64,000 nucleotides of DNA from Pelodera strongyloides (GCA_036852015.1 JAANDG010000080.1:124001-188000), one strand, 5' to 3'. Shown: positions 49,101 to 60,674, counted from the stretch's first letter. Notes: generated by a model from the sequence alone, not told the origin. Translations and numbers: made by a program.

Positions 49101-51454
49101 CACATAAAACAACGCAAAAAAAAACCCGACAGTTTGTTGCCGACATCCGAATAGTTGCTATTTGTTAGCATACGCAATGCAGCTAATAATTACATAGCAA
49201 AAGACAATGACACAAAATGGGCCAGACTCGAGCAAAATAATTAGAAAATGAGCGACATTCTTAAAACACCCAATGAAAAAGGTCAACCAAAATTTTTACT
49301 AATAAAAAAGTACCTGTGTGTTTTTAAGGCGGGCAATATTCGCTCAGTCCCGTTAACAGCTCCATTCTTTCTCTTCTTTTGCTCCTTACGCATAGCTATC
49401 ATTGACTGCATACACTCAGCAAATCCTGAATAGTCATATTAGAAATTAGCCACAATATTAGATCAAGGAGCAAGGTCATCCCACATGCCCATTAAGGCAT
49501 GTTAAAGCGAAATGCATATATCCCACGTGCCCCCTTCGGTAAATTTGCATATGATAAGCAAATCCTATGTATCCTATGCTAATTTTGTACGATTGTCGTG
49601 GAAGGGGCTAGCATTTCGCTTTAAGCATTCACAAACAGCCATATTGTTCACAATACATACCACTTCTAACCACTAAAACAAAACGAACATCGCAAGCATT
49701 CAACAAAATAAAAGTATCCACAAAACAAGACTCAAGTCTCAAACAGTAAATTGCCAATTCTCGTTAACTAATAAATTTACATACATACATACAACAAAAC
49801 AAAGTTTAAACTTTAAACGACCAATCCACCCACTTTTCTCAATTTGCTCCGTTATTCCTGGATTGTCGCCCTCCAGTTCCAGTTTGAACGCAGTCTTTTC
49901 TTTTTCCAAATGCGCCACGTACTTCTCCACCAATTCTTGCATTCGTTCCGATATTTTAATCTTTTCTTCGGCTTTGAGGCGGATCCGGAGAAAGTCCTAA
50001 AGTTGGAATAGGTTGGGAAAATTGTAAAAGTAGCAAATGACATCAAGAATACTCGCAATATCGGCAATATGCATTTATCTACATATTTGAAGTATATTTG
50101 CTTTGTAGAGTAAAGTATACAATAATATAGTATACAATACAGGTACATATTGCGCTTTTAAACATAAAACAAGTAAACTAGAACCCCAAACAGAAACGGA
50201 CAACAAATTAACAAAAAGAAAAACAAGGAATAAAGCATAACCTCAAAAAAAAAGCCAGCAAAAGTCTCAGTTAGCAGTTAGCACCAAACAATCACACATA
50301 CCGATTGAAGTCGTTCAAATTCCGCAATACGTTCATTCTCCGGTAAAGACGCAGCACGAGGGAAGAAATCAGCCACCTGCTTGCGATGACAAGCCATGCC
50401 GGCTGAATAAAAGAAAATCGTAACGGTTACCTCGATTACTTCATTAAAAAAATAAAAGTTTCAACGCCCTCCCCTTCTCGATGTACTTAGTACTTACTAT
50501 ACCGCTTCAACAAGCAGCACCTAGCACCTAGAAACCAGAACGTACCGCACTTGCAAATAAGCGAAATAATTCAACTGGAAATTCTTTAATATGAGGGGGA
50601 CAAAAGGAAGGAAATACTGAAACTGAAACGTCGGAGCGGCACTAAACATACAAATACAAAAAACTCACACTGGACTTGGGCATCCAACTTTCTCAGCTCC
50701 GAGCATCGATCCCGTAATTCCAGTGGTAACTCTTCCAGCACTAAATATACAAATTATACATAATTAGGCTAAGCTAATAGCCAAGATCTACATATACAGA
50801 CAAAAAATACTGCTTTGAAGATTATACACAGGCGAGACTAACCACAGACTAACAAATGTACTCATTACGCTCGATCACTAGTAATGACATCATACAAACA
50901 AATTCATAAACATATTAGAAAATTGGCAGACATTTCAACCAAGTGTAAACTCTACCTCTACAAAGACTGGCTTCCTACACTCAAAGCGAAATACCACCCG
51001 GTTTGGGGTTTTTTCACCAAAAATAATTTGAAAAAGTTATAAACGAAAATAAACATAAAAATACAAACAAATAAGTGCATCTTGTATAAAAATGTTCTCA
51101 AACAACCATTTTTTGCGATTTTGTATGGGAAAATTCGTTTCCGGCGATTTGCCGATTTTAATACTAGCACGGCCCCGGAAAAATCGAGGGATGGCCTTTT
51201 CAAATGATCGCACACTCCGAAGCATCCAAATGACGAAATGTTGACAAAATATTTTGAATATGGCTAGTAAAAGTCCAAAAATGCACATTTTGAAAACGGC
51301 TGTAAACGCACGGTTGTTTACCCCTCCTCTTTTCGTATTTTTTTGTTGAGACCGACCGCTAATTCGCTTTAAATTAAAATTCTTTATAAAATAAAGCACA
51401 TTCTTAAACCATTAAAATAAACGCACTTTCCAAGAAGTCGTCCAGGAACAACAT
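46161..51454 (-). CDS. ing-3: ING3, inhibitor-of-growth PHD protein
   Basis: Thirteen minus-strand exons (51427-51454, 50669-50740, 50302-50402, 49834-49996, 49314-49425, 49025-49076, 48491-48556, 48041-48092, 47762-47841, 47431-47498, 46963-47075, 46541-46644, 46161-46286) give 378 residues. [20 protein letters not shown] at the N terminus and [17 protein letters not shown] match ING3 rather than other ING types. The middle is Ser/basic-rich with an NLS-like KEQKKRK. The PHD finger has the C4HC3 set Cys320, 322, 333, 338, His344, Cys347, 360 and 363. In other animals ING3 belongs to the NuA4/TIP60 acetyltransferase complex and reads H3K4me3. A free CTTTCAG acceptor lies 35 bp before the ATG. 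Intron 1 carries a copy of the 389-bp repeat. Confidence 0.93.
47688..47714. repeat. (CA)n/(CACT)n microsatellite
   Basis: Short repeat in an ING3 intron. Confidence 0.8.
48594..48759. repeat. MITE-like inverted repeat in an ING3 intron
   Basis: TTTAAAGCGAAACACCGGCC and GGTTATTGAAACGCATCG are answered by CGATGTGTTTCAAAAACC and TTATTTCGCTTTAAA. Confidence 0.75.
49501..49624. repeat. short MITE-like inverted repeat in an ING3 intron
   Basis: GTTAAAGCGAAATGC mirrors GCATTTCGCTTTAA at about 125 bp, with an interior unlike the longer copies. Confidence 0.65.
50982..51373 (-). mobile_element. 389-bp dispersed repeat, copy 2, in ING3 intron 1
   Basis: Reverse complement of 41937-42325 with few differences by eye. 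It starts CAAAGCGAAATACCACCCGG and ends CTAATTCGCTTTAAATT. A long frame reading through it is not a gene. Confidence 0.8.
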
Positions 51455-51736
51455 CTTGGCTGGGTAGTGGTAGTGGTTAGTAGAAAGACCTGAAAGAATA
51501 ATAAATATACAAAATAAATAACAAACAAATACACATGACAATTGCAAAAAAAAGAATAACCGTGAAATAAGACATACATACACATCTCGCACAAAAAGGA
51601 AAAGATAACACAGCATATTTCTACGCACAGAAAGAAATATATCAACGGAATATGTAATGAACAAATAATCGAAATGGTAAAATTACCATTTTAGTGTCAG
51701 TGTGCTAGAGTGCAAGCACAACGTAGTCAATAATGA

Positions 51737-51742
51737 TTTATT
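51737..51742 (-). terminator. polyadenylation signal of NDUFB8
   Basis: AATAAA on the minus strand, about 86 bases after the stop codon and about 250 bp before the ING3 acceptor. Confidence 0.55.
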
Positions 51743-51827
51743 CTTATCTTATAATAATTGTACAACTCTATATAATAACTAAAACGCCGTATTCGTGGCA
51801 GCATCCTCTGGGTCTACTTAATCTTTC

Positions 51828-54800
51828 CTACTCCAGATCAAAAGAATAGTTCTTGATTGGGAAGTCGCGAGGGTTTCCGAAGGGAAAGGCTCTGTAGAAG
51901 TCGTACGGGTACTGCTTCGGCATCTGCAAGAAACTTACGCTAATTAAAAGGAAAGTTTAAGTTGGAGCATAAAATAAAAACAAAATAGCCATCGTTAACT
52001 TACGCTTATTTATGGCGACAGTAGTGTTACTTAATTATTAACAATAACAACTACGAACGTACGAACCACCACTCAAATCAGCATTCCTAGCTAGCTAGCT
52101 AGTACAAAGTATAACTGTTTTTGGGTTAATACATCCAATGCATATGATGTGAACTTCAACTTAGTCTAGTCACTTCCAAATCAATAAAACACCGAACGCT
52201 GAGACCTTTGACAATCATATCAACAACCCGAATAAAAACACAAATCAACATACCACTGGGTTCTTCCACCTGAACGCATTGGGATCATCACGGCAGAAGT
52301 ACCACGACAACAATGCCATGGGGATTAGCACCCTCAGACACAGCTTGATCGATCCCCAGCTAAAACATATCGTGTAGTGCTTGGTAGTTTGTAGCAATCA
52401 AAATTCAATTCAGGCAAGTAAGCAATTGAGATCTTCATCTTCATCCCTCCTAGAACATAACTTGCCTTTATATGCTGCAAGTGAAACATCAAGCTAAACC
52501 TATTCCAATAGCAGACAAACATACGTGGTGAAATCCTCATATTCCAAGCCAGTAAAAGTGAGACGATCTCCGCGATAGTTCATCATATCCATGCCGACCT
52601 ACAATTATCAAAATACTTAAAGCGAAATACCGGCCGGTTTTGAAACACATCGAGTTCAACAACATTCTTATGCAGATTATGCAAATGAACATAAATTAGA
52701 ATAAAAAATCGAGCTACATTCGAGCAACTTTGCATAAATACGTAAAAGTTCAGATGTCAACAATGCGCTTCAAAAACCGGCCGGTATTTCGCTTAAAGAA
52801 CTTAAGAGACAATGTCCGTATTCACAAGCACGAGAACGAAAATACGAATATACAATAAGATGCTCGACATAATAAAAATGAAAAGGGAGCTAGCTTAGTC
52901 ATGCGGATTTCAAACGTGAATAAACGTCATGCCAGCAACCTAAAACAAAATGCGATTGCAGGGAAAAAACTGACCATCTCTCCCCAATTCCTGCGGTGAT
53001 GTCTATCTGTCCACGATTCGTAGGGATCCTTGTGATCGTATGTAACCACTCCCAAATCGGGATAATCTCCGGCGTACCGAATCACATCATCCTAAAATAG
53101 TATAGTTTAATAAGCTTTAGCGTTAACCATCCATACAATGCTGAACGCACTGCGCTATATTGCGAGACACACGAGAAACGGATACACTGTAAACACAAGC
53201 CTGCCAGTTATGGACAGAACAAGAGACAAGTGAAAGTAAGACCAGCGAAACCTGAGATGCAAATTTCAGACATACTTAGGCTCTGTTTTACAATAGGCGG
53301 CCTTAGCGTTTTTTAGGCGGCCTTTACTAATAGGCGGCCTTATTTGAACTTTTAGGCGGCCTTATTAATAGGCGGTCTTAAACAGGCGGCCTTAACGAAT
53401 AGGCGGCCTTAGTATAATAGGCGGCCCAAACGATTAGGCGGCCTTATTTTTAATTTTTTTCCTCTCATTTTCTGTTTTCTCATTTTTCTTTGGTTTTCCC
53501 CGTGTTTCAGTCATCACAGACTTCGAGCGATAAATATCAACCGGGAAAAAGAAAGTGGATTTTCGGTATGATTTGAGCGCGGCACTAATAAAGTAGCGAT
53601 GTTCGAGTTCGAAGTTGCTAAGAGGGACGCGGCCACTTTGTTCCCAATAATAGATCAGAATGTGAAGCCCTTCACCATTGTGGTGAGTGATGGATGGGCC
53701 GCTTATGGAGGTTTGAATATAGGTGGGTCAACCATAATATGAATTATGTTGATCCCACTGACCCGGTAGTCCACACACAAAATATATTGAAGCCACTGGG
53801 CGTGCGCTGAAAGGCTCTCTAAGATATTTGAGAGGCCTATTAAGTTGATGAACAAATTGCTCTCCGAAATTAGTAAATCATGTCCTGATTAGCTTCCCCT
53901 CTCGTTAGTCGGTTTTCTTCATTATGCCACATGCTTAACTATTTCTTTTCAATGTGTGCTTATGTTATTGATGTTATTGAGCATCATGCAGCTACAATGT
54001 GATTAAAAACCAGCACTGTGTGCAAAGTATAATGAAATAGCAAAAATAAGAAAAATCAACGAAAATGAACATTTTTGTTTTTGGCTAAGGCCGCCTGTTT
54101 AAAAATAAGGCCGCCTATTCGTTAAGGCCGCCTGTCTAAGGCCGCCTATTCGTTAAGGCCGCCTATTATTTTAAATAAGGCCGCCTATAAGTAAAGGCCG
54201 CCTATAAGTTCAAATAAGGCCGCCTAAACACCTAAGGCCGCCTATTGTACAATAGAGCCCATATTTATACGGGTTAAAAACAAAACAGTACGAGTCGTTT
54301 TAGCTTCGAAGATGTGACTGAAACCTGTGGCCGACGTGGCGGTGGCGGTAAATATGAAAAGTAGGGTTAGGGGGCTTCCCCTTCAAATCTGCCTCTACCT
54401 ATCGCTGTTTAGTACGATCTTCCACTCTCACTCGCCCCCCCCCCCTTTGGTAGTGCTCGGAGTTCGGACATAAAATAAAAGAAACAAGAAAAGCTCGGAT
54501 TCTACCGTAACTACCTTGTCCATGGGCTTGTAGTCCTCCGGTCGCATTCCATATTTGATGGCGGCGGCCCTTCTTTCCTCCTCGGTCGTTGGATAGGCTG
54601 ACGGTTTGTGATCACGAGGATACCATCCGTCAAACGTTAAGGGACCGCGCACTAAACAGAGTTGATAAAGGTAAAAACTATTACCTCACAGGTTACGTTC
54701 TGACTGCAAGGATTCTACAAGGATACTTCTAACCTGAACTAGACCAACTAGACGAGAGAGAACAGAGAAATTTATGTAAATCTAAGCGTACTTGATTTAA

Positions 54801-54855
54801 TGCCGGTCGTGTGGAGTGAGCGAGCGGCCACCGCCCTCATAAGAGGCGTATTCAT
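51828..54855 (-). CDS. NDUFB8: NADH dehydrogenase 1 beta subcomplex subunit 8
   Basis: Six minus-strand exons (54792-54855, 54515-54651, 52975-53091, 52525-52598, 52254-52359, 51828-51923) give 197 residues, close to the usual 186. The N terminus (MNTPLMRAVAARSLHTTGIK) is an Arg-rich mitochondrial presequence. TTEEERRAAAIKYGMRPEDY, then AGDYPDLG and RRNWGEM, are NDUFB8 hallmarks. A single hydrophobic segment (about residues 135-151) anchors it in the inner membrane. It is an accessory subunit of the distal membrane arm of complex I. The ATG is one base behind a TTCTAG acceptor. Intron 2 (1.4 kb) contains a whole Merlin-type element, and intron 3 contains a short inverted-repeat element. Confidence 0.93.
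52617..52797. repeat. MITE-like inverted repeat in NDUFB8 intron 3
   Basis: CTTAAAGCGAAATACCGGCC and GGTTTTGAAACACATCGAG mirror CGCTTCAAAAACCGGCCGG and TATTTCGCTTAAAG. This is one of the cleanest copies of the family. Confidence 0.8.
53279..54259. mobile_element. decayed Merlin-type DNA transposon, 981 bp
   Basis: Terminal inverted repeats of about 29 bp (left starts GGCTCTGTTTTACAATAGGC) are followed by nine AGGCGGCC-type motifs on the left and nine GGCCGCCT motifs on the right. Flanks CATACTTA (53271-53278) and CATATTTA (54260-54267) form an 8-bp target duplication with one change. Inside lies a broken transposase. It reads as one element inserted in NDUFB8 intron 2. Merlin elements use an IS1595/ISXO2-type DDE transposase and make 8-9 bp duplications, in agreement with this. 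Confidence 0.85.
53540..53830 (+). pseudogene. Merlin (ISXO2-like) transposase remnant
   Basis: Three frames hold consecutive pieces of one domain: KYQPGKRKWIFGMI near 53540, VAKRDAATLFPIID and TIVVSDGWAAYGGL from an open frame at 53599-53742, then NYVDPTDPVVHTQN and, after a further shift, IEATGRALK. The order and the SDGWAAY, VDP, HTxxIE motifs fit ISXO2/IS1595-type transposases of eukaryotic Merlin. The frames are broken by stops and shifts and only part of the catalytic region remains, so it is inactive. Confidence 0.75.
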
Positions 54856-56711
54856 CCTAGAACATAAAACATATGAATGTAAATGCAACGCGTCAACAAT
54901 ATACACATAAAATAAGCAAGACGCGAGCAAAGAAAACAAGCTAGAGGCATAATACATAGCTTCAAGCAAATTCGACAAGGCCTACAGTTGAACACTGTAG
55001 CTATAGCTTAAAGAAGTGATCGGAATTATGTTAAATGAGAACAATAAGGCAGGAACATAACCATCATAACATATAAAGATTTTACAAGGCACACACAACA
55101 CACTATACACGCACGATCGCGCATCGCAAAATGCCAAAATTATCGGAAATTCATAAAGGTGTATCATCTTGGCATGCGACCAAGTCTTTTCGTGGCGGGA
55201 CAATTTACACACGGCGGGAATTTAAAAATTTTAGCTCTTTCTTACACCGTAGCTTATTGCACTGTATTTCATTACAATTAGAAGAACTACAGTTTAATTA
55301 TAATATGGTCAATAACAGCAAGTTTTAAATACTTCGCATTAGATAGATAATATATAGGGCCGAATAAAGTAAATATTGTAAATATTTACCTTCAATAGTT
55401 GTATTCGGTGAATCACAAACTGCACTAAGTGTGATTCACAATTTCTGCGAAAAATTTGTAATAAACAACGGTAATTCTGCCCAGCAATTAGACAGAACTT
55501 TTTGTTTTGTTTACTATCTGAGCCACTTCCTTGTGATGATAAGCTTCCATAAAACAACCCAAAACACGACTATTGATCTGGGAACATGTGCTTGTTTATA
55601 TTTTTCTTTCATGCATATATTTGATATTTCTGATATAGTATTTTCCGCGTTAACCCACTTTATTTCCAAATTATCCAAAGATTAATTTAAGTATTTGGAT
55701 GCGTCTAATACCTGTAACCTCTATAAACACCAACCCTAACTTTGCTTGGTTACTGTAGGTAAAGTGTAGCTCGGGGGAAAATGCAGTCAATGATGAAACA
55801 TAAAATTAACATACTAAAATTAGCATAAATAGACAGTAATCCTCCCATTATGTAATCCCACTACAACTACAGTAATACTGCCATGATGGAATCCGAAACA
55901 ACTTCAAAAGATTTTCTTTATTTGTAAATATAAAAGCGTCTATTGATATATCCTACATGCCCATGGAATCATTTTTTTGCATTTTACTACATTTTGCAAA
56001 TTCTATCTCTAACGAGTATTTGTTGATCCGTATCGTGTGTGTGCTGTGTTGACCTTCATATTTGGTCGTAAAACGCTTGAAACCTCCCATTTCTGTTATG
56101 TAAATACATCTAAACACCACTCGCTGGTACAATCTCTATTTTTCCTATTCCTTTTTTTGGAAAACCTTTCTTCATTTAACTTCTCCTCCTATACAGTTTA
56201 AAATGAAGTTATTAAAACTTCCAAATTTATATAAATTCATTCTAACTTCTAGACCGAGACATAATAGAACCTTGTTAACTTATAAAGAGTTCTCTAAACA
56301 ACATTCACATTTCTAATACGGGGGAATACGCGGTTGTACATCCTTGCAATGATCATAGTTTATATTAGCTAACAACTTCTACAGACGTATTATTACTCCA
56401 TTATTTTTCCGTTATTTGTTAAATTGTGGAGATATGGTTTTCATTGAGAAATTATGTATGCAGTGTGCAACGTGTGTTTTGGTGCTCCGCGAAATAATTA
56501 ATTGGAAATTGCATATTTACTACGACTCATTTAAATAAAAGTAAATTATGATGTGCGGGAACAAAGAGGAGCTTGCACTGTGACCACAGCTGGCTGCGCA
56601 CCCGCACATTTTCGCTAGGTCAACGCCAGGGCTTCGCCGCGCACCAACCGAGTTCTCTCTCCCCCTCGCTGAATTTCTCCTTTTTTCATACACATGTCTT
56701 TGTTCAGAATC
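54856..56711. other. intergenic region between NDUFB8 and the first deacetylase
   Basis: AT-rich divergent spacer that should contain promoters for NDUFB8 (-) and the deacetylase (+). No further exon, repeat family member or RNA gene is recognised. The outron of the deacetylase ends at the TTGTTCAG acceptor at 56707. Confidence 0.6.
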
Positions 56712-57176
56712 ATGGTGTACTTCATTACCGATGACCGAATGGATAAACATTACTGTCCATGGCCGACTGTCCACATTGAAATACCAGAGCGTTTGACGGT
56801 TCTGAGGGAGGCAGTCAAGGTACCGTACCTCAGAAACATGCACTAAGCTATTCCATGAGCATACACAATTTAAATGTAACTTTTGTTTAAAGATCATTTA
56901 ACATTTATATGATATCCCTGATGATTCCATAACAGTTAAAGTATAACATTTCGCTACTCAGGGCGAGCTGCAAGACTGCACCGTGCTCGAAGCTAGATCA
57001 GCTACAGTTGAGGAAATAACCTGTGTTCATACACTGGAATATCACGACAAAATTAAATCTACAAAGGGTATGGATGTGGTAAGTATCTAATTCTCTCCAT
57101 CACTGCTCTTCGCGTATTAGGATTACTGTTTCCATATCTATCTATCTCTCTCTGTCTCTCTCTCTGTCTCTCTCTG

Positions 57177-57215
<39 letters not shown>

Positions 57216-60200
57216 TCTCTCCCTCTCGCTCTAACTAAATAAAATCGCGCCTATTTAGGAGTCTTGTGAAAAGCTATGCGAAGAGTTCGAGGACGTCTAC
57301 CTCAACGAAAACTCCTACGATGCTGCCATGCTGTCTGCCGGATGTGCCTTGGAAGTCACCAAGAAAGTCTGGGACACAAAGTAGTTTTCCGTCTTATCAA
57401 CCTCAATACTTTCTGAATGTAGCTGAACGTTGCCCGCTCCTTCGTTAGCCATTGGAAGACACCAAGTAAACATTTACGTAGATTCAGTTCTTTTCATTAC
57501 AACACTTTGCTGTATAAAAATCTATAACTTTGAGAACCAATGGCTTTGCTGCCATTCGTCCCCCAGGACATCATGCTTTCCCCAACGCACCGTGCGGTTT
57601 CTGTGTATTCAACAACGTGGCCATTTGTGCAAAGAAGGTGGGTGGTCATACAGTTTCTCAATTTCGGGTAGTACTAATTAATAAATGAAATAGGCTGCGG
57701 ACATGTTCTACTCAAGTAAGTTGGGTAGATGCGCCGCATGAGGCAAACCACCCCTCTGTGTGTAACCCGGTGCTAGGAACAATTAGTATTGGTTGAGTGA
57801 AAATGGGTGCGTGTGGCTCAACCGGTGAGTGCTTGTCGAATAGACAAGTGATGAGGGTTTGCGTCCGCTCCAAGCCAAGTTTTTCACAATGGACCAGATT
57901 GTTGCCAGGAGGGAAAGTCTCATCAATTTTATAATGTGTTGCTTTCAGGCCCGGGAATGGGGAGCCGAACGCGTTTTAATCGTCGATTGGGATGTACATG
58001 CGGGCCAGGGAACTCAGGAATGCATTCAGGTATACTGTCACGCAATATGTTGTTCACAAATGAAGTTAATTGGACTAAACACTCGCACATTTTCGCACAG
58101 TTATTTGCATACACTACTTGGGAAGAGAACTTGCAGTATACGTTTCAAATCAAGAACCGGATGTTTTACCGCTTTACCTCCGTTAATAACTCTGCTTGTT
58201 TAGGATGATCCAAACATTCAACTTGTGTCAATTCATCGATACCAACATGGAACCTTTTGGCCAAATCTTCCTCAGAGTGCAGCCAATCATAAATGTGAGC
58301 GGATTTGCCACTACCTAAACTACCAGTCTCTCTCTCCAATCTCTCTCTCTCCAATCTCTCTCTCTCTCTCTCCCTTTGTCTCTCTCCAAATTTCTGTGAT
58401 CATCTAAAACAGACTTACATCTTATTTTATAGCTTCTTTTTCTTGCTAGGTGCGACTCCCTATGGCCTAAGTACGATCCTCTAAGCAGTGTGGAAAGCTC
58501 CATATATTTCCCATCTTCAACAAAATAGTTTGCTGTTCCAGTTCCAAACACGGTCAACGTGCCGCTGAGCGACGTGGGCATGACGGATTCCGAATACCTA
58601 GCGGCTCTGCAAGTCATCGTCCTCCCGCTTGCCCAGTCCTTCAAGCCTGATCTGATCCTCGTCTCCTGTGGATTTGACGCGGCAATAGGTTGATCATACT
58701 GTTTGCAGCTCTGTACTTCTATCGTTGTGTGGCTCGAATTTAACAAAAAGAAGGAAACTTTTGGTGAGCGAACCAGCCGCCTAGTCCGAATAGACAACCC
58801 AAGACGTGGACTTGACCATTCATGTCTTAGGTGATCCTGAAGGCGAAATGTGTGTTTCACCGCAGGGCTTCGGCGCTATGGCTGGACTTCTTCAATGTAT
58901 TGGTCCCGTGGTACTGCTCCTAGAAGGTGAGCAGGATATTGTATTTTGAATGCTTTCTTGACACGCGGAGAATTGTCTTATCTTGGTATATGTTGAATAT
59001 ATGTTTTTTTTGTTATCTAAAAGTTTACATACAGGTGGATACTTCCTTCCATCTGTTGCTGCTTCAGCCAATGAATGCTTGCGGTCTCTCAAAGGCGAAG
59101 GACATTTCATCCCTATTGAGGTAGTTTCATCACGCTCAGTTACCTCCATGATTCGCCCACTCTTTTTGTAATCCAGTAGCAGTGGGCGGATTAGCTAATT
59201 TCTCACTCCAAGAAGTATTTTTGGTCATACTGTGCGCAGTTTGTGGTGTATATAGTTTACTGAGGGAACGGAAGAAACTTGATTTATGCTGATGAGACTC
59301 TTTGTTATTTTTAGTGCTTATATGTTAAATTTCTTTCAGAAGCTTCACAACTCGATGCTCCGATCCTTACTTCGTGTTTTGAATGTTTACAGCGACAAGT
59401 ATCCTGCTATGAAGACTCTTTTATCAATAATTCTTTTTCTAGGGAAGGAGGCTGGCTTGTCGGCGATTGGCCAGGTAATTATTATGTCCGCTGTCCGCAC
59501 AGGCTATTGCCAATATCCTAAAATCAGTATTTAGAGTATCCAGTGATTTTTGAGAGGGTAGTTTTTGAGCTTGAAATTCGTTTACTGTTGGTAGCTGAAA
59601 TATACAGTCTCAATAATAAATCGTTCTGCGAGTATAACTAGATTTAGTAAAAGCACATATGGCTCAATGGTTGAATGCGCGGTTCGCAGACAAACGAACA
59701 TGGTTCGGTGACAGTGACTCATCGTTTGAACATTTTGAGGAAGAAACTGAATACGTTGGCGAGAGAAATTTTCCGATACCATTCCCGACGAGAGATCTCT
59801 ACTTTGCACGCACCGCCGACGAGAACCAGAGATATACAGAGGAGTTGAAAAGCTTAGTAGAGAAGAGAGAGGCAGACGGCGAGCGCAAGTTGGTGAGTCC
59901 TGTTTACAATTTTTTTATTATAACTTGGAAATGAACCGGCCTGGTCACGACACTCGTATGTTAGCATAATGCCTGGTGTCCTATCTGTGAAGCATGTAAA
60001 GTTTGTGTTCTTCTCCTACAATTTTCTACATACTTTAGAAAGGCTCATACTCACGTACTGATTCCTCTGTGATCGACTTTGATCTATCAGCAAAAAGGGT
60101 GAAAGTGAAAGCAGCTCTGGAATTTGCTCCTTTTATTCAGAATTCGGTGAGTACTAGTACTGTATTAATTTTAAAATAGTATACTGTATACATTTCATTA

Positions 60201-60624
60201 GCATAAATGACGTATGTGTGTAATTGATATAATTATCGTTGCCTTGCCATTGCTGCCATGCCATAGTTTTCGAGATATTATAAATGCATACGTTCGTCTA
60301 TATAAGAACATGTACGTAAGGTACGAGTGCACGATAACGGTTTGTGCATCATTTCTGGGCCGTACGTGTACATTTTGTCTACAGTATACATATCCTCTCT
60401 ACACTACAGTATACATATATTACCACTACAGTTTAGAGTTTAGAGTAACTTTTTCTTTTCAGATCCTGGCACCGCTATGCAATGAGTGCTGTCTCGTTAT
60501 GGCTCCAAACCAGCCTTCCGAAGAACAAATTGCTGAGTTCGCCGTTTCGCTGAGCAAACTGACGACTCATCCTTTCTTCCGCAGATTACCATTCGTACAG
60601 TTAGCTCTAACACCATTGGCGTGA
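56712..60624 (+). CDS. class II histone deacetylase, first tandem copy
   Basis: Fourteen exons (56712-56819, 56962-57078, 57259-57380, 57535-57637, 57949-58029, 58204-58294, 58542-58688, 58831-58926, 59035-59120, 59340-59398, 59443-59474, 59648-59892, 60039-60146, 60463-60624) give 518 residues. The deacetylase core has RPPGHHA (His128/129), DWDVHAGQG (Asp165 and His167), [10 protein letters not shown] (Asp253) and GGY (Tyr291), so zinc ligands and catalytic residues are present. [10 protein letters not shown] marks class II (HDAC6/10-like). The usual HHG is HAG here, though the changed His is not a zinc ligand. Residues from about 335 are a charged, lineage-specific C-terminal part. Intron 10 is only 44 nt. 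A free TTGTTCAG acceptor precedes the ATG. A second copy follows at 62471. Confidence 0.9.
57135..57231. repeat. CT-rich microsatellite before deacetylase exon 3
   Basis: (CT)n with CTGT interruptions, ending about 25 bp before the CTATTTAG acceptor. Confidence 0.9.
57811..57870 (+). repeat. tRNA-derived SINE-like sequence in a deacetylase intron
   Basis: TGGCTCAACCGGTGAGTGC resembles an A box and GGGTTTGCGTCCG a B box, with an intervening TTGTCGAATAGACAA hairpin like an anticodon arm. It is not a complete tRNA. Confidence 0.4.
58115..58183. repeat. half-copy of the TTTAAAGCG family
   Basis: ACGTTTCAAATCAAGAACCG and GATGTTTTACCGCTTTAC correspond to the right arm. The left arm is not clear. 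Confidence 0.4.
58326..58388. repeat. CT-rich microsatellite
   Basis: CTCTCTCTCCAAT repeats in a deacetylase intron. The long minus-strand frame here is an antisense artefact. Confidence 0.85.
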
Positions 60625-60674
60625 GGTTACTTACGCTTACTTACGGCATCAGGATAGTACCTTATTTCATATAT

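Noticed and set aside
51037..51399. 120-codon minus-strand frame
   Set aside because: It lies inside a dispersed 389-bp repeat, and the frame is not preserved in the other copy at 41937-42325.
53281..53460. Regular AGGCGGCC repeats considered as a CRISPR-like array or satellite
   Set aside because: Units are inverted at the other end, enclosed by terminal repeats and a target duplication, so they belong to a transposon.
58315..58860. 181-codon minus-strand frame, the longest antisense frame
   Set aside because: It covers deacetylase exon 7, flanking introns and a CT tract on the wrong strand.
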